Of a DNA stretch of 64,000 nucleotides, positions 1 to 6,596 are shown piece by piece; position 1 is the stretch's first letter; each line of letters opens with the position of its first letter. The translations under genes and the position numbers were made by a program. This DNA comes from Costus lasius (lineage: Eukaryota > Streptophyta > Magnoliopsida > Zingiberales > Costaceae). The stretch covers positions 80,135,178-80,199,177 of the forward strand of contig CM050449.1 in the NCBI GenBank assembly GCA_027563935.2. Reading direction: 5' to 3'. Below the pieces are notes generated by a model, which worked only from the letters and a program-made list of their open reading frames with translations, did no database searches and was not told where the DNA came from.

Positions 1-294
1 GTGGGAGAGAAATAAAACTGGATGAGAATCCAGAGGAAGGACAAAGTAGTCAAGCACAGTTGGATGAGCCTGAGCCGGTAGAACAGGTTACTGAACAACC
101 TGAGGCTCAGATATCACGGGAACCGTGAAGATCGGGAAGGATCCGTCGACAGCCTGAGCGCTATGACGGAGTCTACATCATTGATAATGATGAACCCCTC
201 ACCTATGCGGATGCGGTCAGTGGACCGGAGTCAGCTAGATGGCTTGAAGCTATGCGAGCCGAGATGGACTCCATGTCAGATAACCAAGTCTGGG
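1..294 (+). pseudogene. gag-pol: Copy A: truncated copia gag-pol fragment
   Basis: The sequence matches the integrase-RT linker and the first residues of the reverse transcriptase of the copia family found intact at 43511-47395 and 58930-62811. It is cut on the left by the window edge and on the right after position 294, where the match stops inside the codons for the conserved QVW motif. An in-frame TGA at 126-128 replaces the CGA arginine codon that follows the conserved Glu-Pro; copy D carries the same stop at the same codon. No function is expected. The fragment differs at about ten positions from copia-1 by eye, so it is a separate insertion, perhaps the one into which gypsy-1 jumped. 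Confidence 0.85.
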
Positions 295-779
295 TTGAGT
301 GATCTAAGGTCATGAGTTATATTATACCACGAGTTGGTATACTTTAAGTCTATTGCGATCAAGTTTCGATAACGATTTAAATACCATGCCACTGACCAGC
401 ATTCTTCATAAAAAAAAGGAGAAAGAGAAAGCTGTAGGTTAAGTGGACAACTCCGCTAGCCTTATGATTGAGACTACGAGTTAAATTATACTACTATGTG
501 GTATACATTAAACAAAGTTATGATGCTAACAGGAAAGGGCATATAACTGTTTAAAGATCAAATTGCTCTAAAAATCTCTCATCTTTAACATCACCAGGAT
601 TCTTGAAATAAATTTTTGTCTATTGTGTAAGATAGATTTATTAAAGTTGAAAGTACTTGATATTTAGTGTGTGAAGAATGAATACTATGACATGAATTTG
701 GAATCTTATCTTTCTTGGATTGTAAACTCTTGAGAATTTAGTTGAGGAATCCTTATCTTTACATTCTCTATACATATCA
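295..779. other. Unassigned AT-rich stretch
   Basis: No ORF or recognised domain. Homology to copia ends at 294 and the next bases include a TG dinucleotide at 296-297, which could be the start of the gypsy-1 LTR. Two similar short blocks rich in TATA and GTATAC-type palindromes lie near 314-347 and 477-512, about 163 bp apart. The stretch is probably the left part of an old gypsy LTR or another decayed repeat; I cannot decide which. Confidence 0.4.
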
Positions 780-1158
780 GAATAGAACTTAATGGGTCTA
801 GTTACATTAACTGTCATGAGAGTAGAGAGTTAGCGTAGCTAGATATCGGATTATGCTTCGGGAGGAGGTAATCTATACTTTAGAAAAAACCCCTTTCATG
901 ACTATATTTTTCTGTTCAAGGAATTATCTTTATCGAGTTCATAATTGTCAATGTGCTGAAACCCTGGGTCCTAACCTTTTAAAACCGAATTTTAACCCAA
1001 TACCTCTATTGTTTTTCGTACTTAGGAGTTCACACAAAAATCATAATTTAATTAGCCTAGATTTAAACAAGTTGTATAATCGGTACTTGACTGCCAGATC
1101 CTCGTTGGGAATGATTTTTATTTTATTACTTCAGTAAATCCGTGCACTTGCGGATGCA
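780..1158 (+). repeat. Ty3/gypsy LTR 3' end, first copy
   Basis: This block is a diverged direct repeat of about 1705-2092, offset by roughly 925 bp. Shared landmarks are GGATTATGCTTCGGGAGG near 848 and 1773, a CTTGACTGCCAGATCCTC block, and the end TGCACTTGCGG..CATCA. The same landmarks in reverse occur at the left end of the gypsy-2 LTR at 15386, which identifies the block as the end of a gypsy-type LTR. No protein is encoded. Confidence 0.6.
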
Positions 1159-2092
1159 TCAAAGTTCTAAACCAATTAAACTATAAAAGGAAGGGTTTTT
1201 GGGGGTTTAGGGGAACCTTTTCGGACACGAATACATAGAGGCGGCAACTAGGGCAATACTCACTTTTAGAGCAAAATTCCATTGAGAGATTAAGCAAAGG
1301 AAGGGATTTGACACTTCATCTTCATCATCAGATCGAGGAGAAGCATTTCAATTACTTTCCTAGTGTCTCTTTGCATTTTATTTGAGATTACATATTGAAT
1401 TCATCACAAAACATGCTGTATTCAATGAACATGGGGGAGTAAACTTATTATCGGGATTAGGGATATAGCCCACTGATGATTTATGAATTAAATTTGTTTT
1501 ATTAAAGTTTTTGTAATGATTAATATAGAGTTGATTTGATCAGAATTGAGTTTATTTATGTGATTTACTCTGGCCAACTATGTTTACAACTTAGACATCG
1601 CGATAAGGACCGAGAGGTGAATCGTGGCACCGGAACTATTCTTTTCAAACCTACGAATCTAATCACAAGAGTAGTTTGAATTTGTTTGAAGGATTCAAGG
1701 TTTTTCATAGAGCTTAAAGGACCTAGTTGCATTAATTGTCACAAGAATAGGGAATTAGTGTTATTAGGTACCGGATTATGCTTCGGGAGGAGGTAATCTG
1801 TACCTTAGGAAAAATTCCCTTTCAACACTATAATTTTCTGTTCAAGGATTTATATTCATTAAATTCATAGTCGTCAGCATGGTGAAATCTCGAGCCCCGA
1901 CCTTTTCAAAACTGATTTTTACCGAAAATGCTACTTTTGCTGCTTTTCGTACTTAGAGTTCCGCACAAAAATACGAATTGATCCATCTCCATATAAACAA
2001 CTCGTGTAAATGGTACTTGACTGCCAGATCCTCATTGGGAATTATAATCTTTTTATTACTTTGATAAAGTTGTGCACTTGCAGTAGCTATCA
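1159..2092 (+). repeat. Gypsy-1 5' LTR, partial (TATA to LTR end)
   Basis: The block starts just before a TATA box (CTATAAAAGG near 1183) and ends at CTATCA (2092), immediately before the primer-binding site. The TATA box, the following pyrimidine-rich leader and the terminal GCACTTGCAGTAGCTATCA parallel the gypsy-2 LTR. The upstream U3 that a full LTR should have is missing or replaced by the first LTR-end copy at 780-1158. The order therefore looks like two LTR ends in tandem, a sign of recombination or of an insertion next to an older LTR. Confidence 0.6.
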
Positions 2093-2098
2093 TGTTTT

Positions 2099-2116
2099 TG
2101 GTGCCATTGCCGGGGA
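2099..2116 (+). other. Gypsy-1 primer-binding site
   Basis: TGGTGCCATTGCCGGGGA follows the LTR end by six bases. It differs at two positions from the complement of the 3' end of plant tRNA-Asp (TGGCGCCGTTGCCGGGGA), the primer used by Athila/Tat-type Ty3/gypsy elements. The two changes are transitions and fit decay. Confidence 0.8.
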
Positions 2117-2353
2117 TTACGCCAGCCAATATCGATTTAATCGATATGTTTATAGACTAGACATTTTCTTTTATTTTTTTACATTTACCTAGTTCTTATA
2201 GTTATTTTCTGCTATTTTTCTTTATTTGATTAACACGTTTATGCCAGAGCCTTAAAGACACGTACCTTATTTCCTGAGTATCCAAAGATTGAACACACCT
2301 TCCACCTTCGAAGAAAGCTACTATTTCAAATGTAGAGAGCTACAAAGGAAGGC

Positions 2354-3030
2354 ATGATGGCAAACAATCAGTCATTAAGGGATTTTGCTATACCTAACAT
2401 TCAGAGTTTCAATTCCAACATTGTTCGACCTAATGTGGAGGCGAACAACTTTGAGCTAAAGCCAGCATTGATGACCATGGTTCAGCAGAACTAGTTTGGG
2501 GTTCTCTGACACAGGATCCTAATATTCATCTTGCTGTTTTCTTAGAATATTGTGACACCGTTAAGGTAAACGGTGTGTCTTCCGATGCAATTAGACTAAG
2601 GTTGTTTCCATTTTCTCGCAAGGATCGTGCGTGCCCTTGGTAATATTCTCTTCACTCCGAATCGATTACTACATGGGATGAACTTTTGTACGCATTTCTT
2701 ACCAAGTATTTTCCACCAAGCAAGACAATGCAGCTAAGAAATATGATTACTTGTTTTGTACAGAAAGAGGGAGAATCACTCTTTGAAGCTTGGGATGGTT
2801 TCAAAGAACTTCAGCGCATGTGTCCTCATCATGGGCTTGAAAAATGGATCTAAATCCATATTTTCTATAATGGATTGCATTTTAGCACTAAGCTCATGGT
2901 GGATGCTGCGGCTAGGGGAGCTATCATGAGCAAGAATGTAGAAGATGCAACGGCCTTGCTTGAGGACATGGCCATAAATCATAATCATTGGTCCAATGAG
3001 AGAGGTACTACATCAGCAGGTATTGGTAAG
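2354..3030 (+). pseudogene. gag: Gypsy-1 gag, first part (decayed)
   Basis: Conceptual translation from the ATG at 2354 gives a recognisable Athila/Tat-type Gag: an N-terminal MANNQSLRDFA-like start, the RLFPFS and WDELxxAFLxKYFPPSK blocks of the retrotransposon gag domain, QKEGESLFEAW, and the MSKNVEDA/LLEDMA block near 2926-2972. Several in-frame stops interrupt it (for example the TAG after the QQN codons near 2487 and the TAA near 2852) and at least one frame change is needed. The gene is cut at 3030 by copia-1; the target site GTAAG (3026-3030) recurs at 12872, where gag resumes. It is an old, dead capsid gene. Confidence 0.85.
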
Positions 3031-4712
3031 TGTTGGGGTATGCCCTTAAGGCTAATGTTTGAGGCCTTGGGATTGTATAAGTATCATGTAATAAACTCTT
3101 AAGTTTATAAAGGCATGGTTATTATTCAGGTTGTTACCTTGTCTGCTGTAATAAGTGTACTTCTGAATAATGTCTCAAAGCTGTTCAGCTAGGCTGACAG
3201 GCTATATGTCCTTAGTCGAGATATCTTGGTGAACATGAGACAGCCTTGATATGATTGAGACTGATATGAGTGCTAATCTTATAGGATGCTTCGAGCATGG
3301 AATAAGATGTAGACTCATGGGTACATTGGATGTACTGGACAGACCCTACTCGGATATTCCATTGCTTGTCACAATGTGAATGATCCTTGTAAGCACTAAG
3401 TGGCACATGTCCTTTGACTTGAGATCACTTATGTTTCTAAATGATGATTGTCATTGTTTTGAGGTAGTTCAATATCATTTGAAACATAATGATTATAGAC
3501 TATCTTGGATGGTGAGCTTGAGTCAGGTTAGGGCACTTGTGATAGATAAAGGATTGCCGTCTCCTTGTTTAAGGAGTGTGATGTTCTAAAGGGCCCCCCT
3601 ATATGAGATGATTGAGGAAGTGTATGGCCATACCCAGATGACTATGTGCATCTGATCTAATCATGCTCATCGTATTGGAGTTACAGGCTTGACATGCTTG
3701 TCCAATAAGAACATCCAGTGGCAAAGGAATCATGCATGCCTAGTGAGTTGATTCACACTTATGCTGTGGTTGGGTGGAGTCTTGGAAGACTCTTTCCTTT
3801 ATATCGGGAGACAGTGATGTGTTGCTAGATACCCCTCGCTGATCGTGATAACGTAAGTTATCGTTACCGACATTTAAAGGAAACCCTTAGGGTCGCACAA
3901 TTTGATGATATGGCTACTTAAGTCAGATCGTGTGGACTGAATTGTTCGAGTTCAGTTTAAAGGAGATTAAACTCTGATTGTAAGTGAGATCCAGTCTGAT
4001 CATGTTTGATTGATTAGGGCTTGAGATCGGTAAGCTTAGATCGAGAGTGTGGATGCTAGATCGAAGAGATCAAGAGCATTAAAAGGATGAACGGTCAGAT
4101 TTTGAACCTTAGGGTTTAATTTGGTCTGAACCGATTATTGGGCTGATTTGGTTTGTTCATTGGACCAATTGAATTGAACCGGCTCACATATGAGCCCTTG
4201 GTTCATTTGAGAGGAGAGCTATGCGTTTGGTTCACTTCATGTGAACGCATAACGCAAGCTTTGATGACTTGCCATTTATGGCATTTCGGTTTGACAATTG
4301 TGATGAATGTCTCCACATTCGATCACAAGTTTGGCTAACGCTCCTCTCCATCATCTTGCTCTCGACGACACACACTTTCTTGTGTGGTGAAAGTGACGAG
4401 AAGAAAGATCGGCCAAGAGTTCATCATCTCCTTCATGCAATAAGACCCCTTGAAGCTTTTGCTAGCACAAAGTTGAGAAGGGAGTAGTCTTTGTCTTCTT
4501 GTGTGCGCACCTTTTGGAGGAGATCAACCTTGTTTTCTTCTTCCAAGCCGCCTTCCATCCATGGCAATGGTAAGATCATATCATGATCTTAAGTTGGTTT
4601 AAGTTGATTATATAGTTCATATGCGATCTTTAGAAGCCCTTTTTCCGCATTGCATGCTAGAAGCGCATGTATAGGGTTTCCCCCCCCCCCCCCCTTATTA
4701 GGGGTTCCTTCA
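3031..4712 (+). repeat. Copia-1 5' LTR
   Basis: A 1682-bp LTR with TG..CA ends, flanked by TSD GTAAG on the left and by the tRNA-Met-type PBS on the right. It holds the promoter block (TATA near 3798) and a run of 15 C near 4680-4694. Compared with the copy at 11193-12871 by eye, the first ~1125 bp are identical and the four substitutions (4156, 4196, 4225, 4439) plus the C-run length (15 against 12) all lie in the last ~560 bp. Confidence 0.93.
3778..3862 (+). promoter_or_regulatory. Copia LTR core promoter and 5'-end hairpin
   Basis: A 14-bp inverted repeat AGTCTTGGAAGACT (3778-3791) precedes a TATA-like TTTATAT (3798-3804). About 43 bp further on, GATAAC and GTTATC (3847-3852, 3857-3862) pair around a GTAA loop. 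All three parts recur in the same order in the copia LTRs of this window. If transcription starts about 30 bp after TATA, the hairpin is in the first few tens of bases of the RNA. The start site is inferred, not seen. Confidence 0.55.
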
Positions 4713-4714
4713 AT

Positions 4715-4726
4715 TGGTATCAGAGC
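4715..4726 (+). other. Copia-1 primer-binding site
   Basis: TGGTATCAGAGC lies two bases after the LTR end and is complementary to the 3' end of plant initiator tRNA-Met, the standard primer of Ty1/copia elements. Confidence 0.93.
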
Positions 4727-4825
4727 GAGGCTCTCCATATGATCTATATGATTGCTAGAAGTGTTTGTGATCCATGCTTCTTGCGCTTACTTGATGCTTT
4801 GTTTTCATGATGCATGGTTACATGT

Positions 4826-4987
4826 ACATGTAGATTGCGCTTGTATCATGTTAACATGTAGATTGCGCTTGTATCATGCTAACATGTAGATTGCGCTTGT
4901 ATCATGGGCTATGTATGTGCTCCCCCTTGAAGGGGACCCCCTAAAGTTTGCGCTCCCCCTTGAAGGGGACCCCCTTAGATCTAAGGG
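4826..4987 (+). repeat. Tandem repeats and palindromes at leader start
   Basis: A 28-bp unit with the core TAGATTGCGCTTGTATCATG is repeated three times (4826, 4854, 4882). Then a unit starting GCTCCCCCTTGAAGGGGACC occurs twice (4919-4942 and 4952-4975), each with a CCCCTT/AAGGGG inverted repeat. The 16-bp palindrome CCCTTAGATCTAAGGG follows at 4972-4987. Copy F has one version of the first unit and two of the second; related GC-rich units lie inside the LTR ends of copies D and E. Confidence 0.75.
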
Positions 4988-5166
4988 TTATCAACTTTGT
5001 TTGTATGTTTGCGCATGCTCTAAGTGTTTTACAAAACTTACATCTTGCGCGGTTGATTAGATCTAAGGTGCCACTACATTAAATCCTTAGATGGGTTGAT
5101 GGGGTTGAAGGCATCATCTAGTATAGATCAAGCTAGTCTGATCAGACCATCTGACAGCCTAGATGG

Positions 5167-5215
5167 GTCGACCAGATAGCACCTGTGCGCAAGCACGAGG
5201 TGGCTATAGGTTGAC
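5167..5215 (+). other. Long leader hairpin with GNRA loop
   Basis: From outside in, the paired arms are GTCGACC/GGTTGAC, ATAG/CTAT, CACCT/AGGTG and GTGC/GCAC, closed by a GCAA tetraloop, with single bulged G bases at 5197 and 5203. Equivalent hairpins lie at 23455-23503 (B), 31424-31472 (F, minus), 42002-42050 (C) and 57424-57472 (E). Arms change together between copies: CACCT/AGGTG becomes CATCT/AGATG in C. The loop is GAAA in B, still GNRA. This supports an RNA structure; its role is unknown. Confidence 0.65.
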
Positions 5216-5620
5216 TGCATCAAAGGCGTGTAGCGAGGTCTGGTTGAGACAATTACTGAACATACTTGAGTTAGGCCCGGGGTCACACCTGCTTGCCAAA
5301 ACTCATGAGGGTGGTTCAGCCCTTGACGCATGCATGGTTGACCATCAGGTCAACACGGGTCAGTTAGGACTCGGTGCATGCAAGGGCAAAAGATCTAACT
5401 AGATGGATGAGTGGATCCCCATCAATGGACCATTGTAAGGTTGTAGGGCTCATAAGGAAATTAAAATTGATGCCATGGGGTTTTTTCAAAATTTTAATTT
5501 CTTGATTGGATCACATGTTGATTGAACCATATGCTTGTTTATTTAGTCTTATGTGGGTTGCCCATTTGTGTGCTGTGCTGGGGCCTGCGTGCCTGGATTT
5601 AAAAAATTGTAAATTAATTT

Positions 5621-5678
5621 GTGATCTGCGAATCACATTGTACTTAATTTATAATATGTTGTTGACCTGCGAGTCAAC
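5621..5678 (+). other. Twin leader hairpins with CTGCGA loops
   Basis: Two neighbouring hairpins share the loop CTGCGA but have different stems: GTGAT/ATCAC (5621-5636) and GTTGAC/GTCAAC (5661-5678). Equivalents: 23927-23942 and 23958-23973 (B), 31005-31020 and 30964-30979 (F, minus), 42466-42481 and 42506-42523 (C), 57887-57902 and 57925-57942 (E). The second stem is ATTGAC/GTCAAT in C and AGTGAC/GTCACT in E, so paired positions change together. Confidence 0.6.
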
Positions 5679-6058
5679 CTTGTCTAGGTAGATCAAATGT
5701 ACTTTGATTAGACAAGAGCACAAAAGCACACATCCAAGAGGGGCATTCACCTGGTGGTGCACCTGAGGTGCTCTTGGCGCTAGGGCCCTAGGTTGGACCA
5801 GATGAGATGCCAAGGAGCTCGAGTGAAGACTTAAGTAAAATTAAGGTCTTACTAGGGTTCATGGGCTTTCACCACATAAGATCATGCTTTCTACTTATTG
5901 CTAATAATTAGAATTGCATGTTTAAGTTTATCTTCTACTATAGCCATAGGATATGCCTGATAGTAAGAAGATAAAAGACCGTTAAAATCCAACGCTAACA
6001 TATCAAGCTCGATAAGCCTTCTGACGCGAAACCTCACCTTTCTGATTATCGTTGGAGC

Positions 6059-6296
6059 CGTGTTGAACCCACTCAGTGGGCACGTCCATCTATCTTCAGA
6101 CAGTGCTGGATTTCACCTGCGTGTTACAGAGTTGGGATTTATCCCCTCTCGTTGCTCAGCATGGCACGTGGTGGTCCAGGGAGTAGGTCGGGTCAGCTTG
6201 ACCATGTAGGCTACATATGTGGCGCATATGGTAGCGCATGGAGGCAGCCATCTCTGGGATCAGAGACTGTGTTGTACCAACTCAGTTGGCACAGTC
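6059..6296 (+). other. Duplicated bulged hairpins H1 and H2
   Basis: H1 (6059-6084) pairs CGTG/CACG and CCCAC/GTGGG around a TCA loop, with a 5-nt bulge TTGAA (TTGTA in B, C, D and E). H2 (6265-6296) pairs GACTGTG/CACAGTC and CCAAC/GTTGG around TCA, with bulge TTGTA. The two share their layout and most bases. Where they differ (the middle pair of the inner stem, C-G against A-T, and the pair just outside GTG/CAC), both arms differ together. They look like duplicated copies of one structured module. Confidence 0.65.
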
Positions 6297-6438
6297 TGCT
6301 GGATTGCCAAGATGAAGGGGAATCGCACGGGTTGGCGATTGGCTGGGACAGCCTACCAGAAATTAGTGCTTGTCATCTCTGTGCATCTTATCTCGCCTGA
6401 GCGGGACGCGGAGACCAAGTATGAAATCTGGATCCCAT

Positions 6439-6503
6439 CTCACTAAAAGAGTGTTACTCTTTCGGACTGTTTACTGGATTTTTCAGTCAGACAAAATAGT
6501 GAG
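6439..6503 (+). other. Closed multi-hairpin structure upstream of gag start
   Basis: CTCACTA (6439-6445) can pair with TAGTGAG (6497-6503), enclosing AAAGAGT/ACTCTTT and GACTG/CAGTC hairpins. The structure ends 93 bases before the gag ATG. The inner stem reads GGCTG/CAGCC in copies B and C, a change of both partners. Copies: 30139-30203 (F, minus), 33982-34047 (B), 43351-43416 (C), 54770-54834 (D, minus), 58768-58834 (E). Confidence 0.6.
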
Positions 6504-6596
6504 AAAAGAATCTTTCTTAAGTCCTGGATTGATTCTGAACATTGATACTGACCTTGCTGTTCTTGCTTGTTGTAGATTCCTACAGCAACGAACACC

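Larger units (their letters stand above)
4727..6596 (+). other. Copia-1 5' leader (non-coding)
   Basis: About 1.87 kb separate the PBS from the gag start, long for a Ty1/copia element, with no credible conserved ORF. The stretch holds tandem repeats near its start and a series of short hairpins described separately. The same leader, collinear and similar in length, occurs in the other copia copies, so it is a conserved part of the family and not a chance insertion. Confidence 0.8.

Noticed and set aside
3212..3406. Recurring 64-69 codon ORFs in all LTRs, on both strands
   Set aside because: They sit in the U3 of each LTR and are conserved only because the DNA is repeated; the same frames are altered or lost in some copies, and no coding signal is seen.
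4826..4909. CRISPR-like or satellite array
   Set aside because: Three 28-bp units without unique spacers inside a retrotransposon leader; a simple local tandem expansion.
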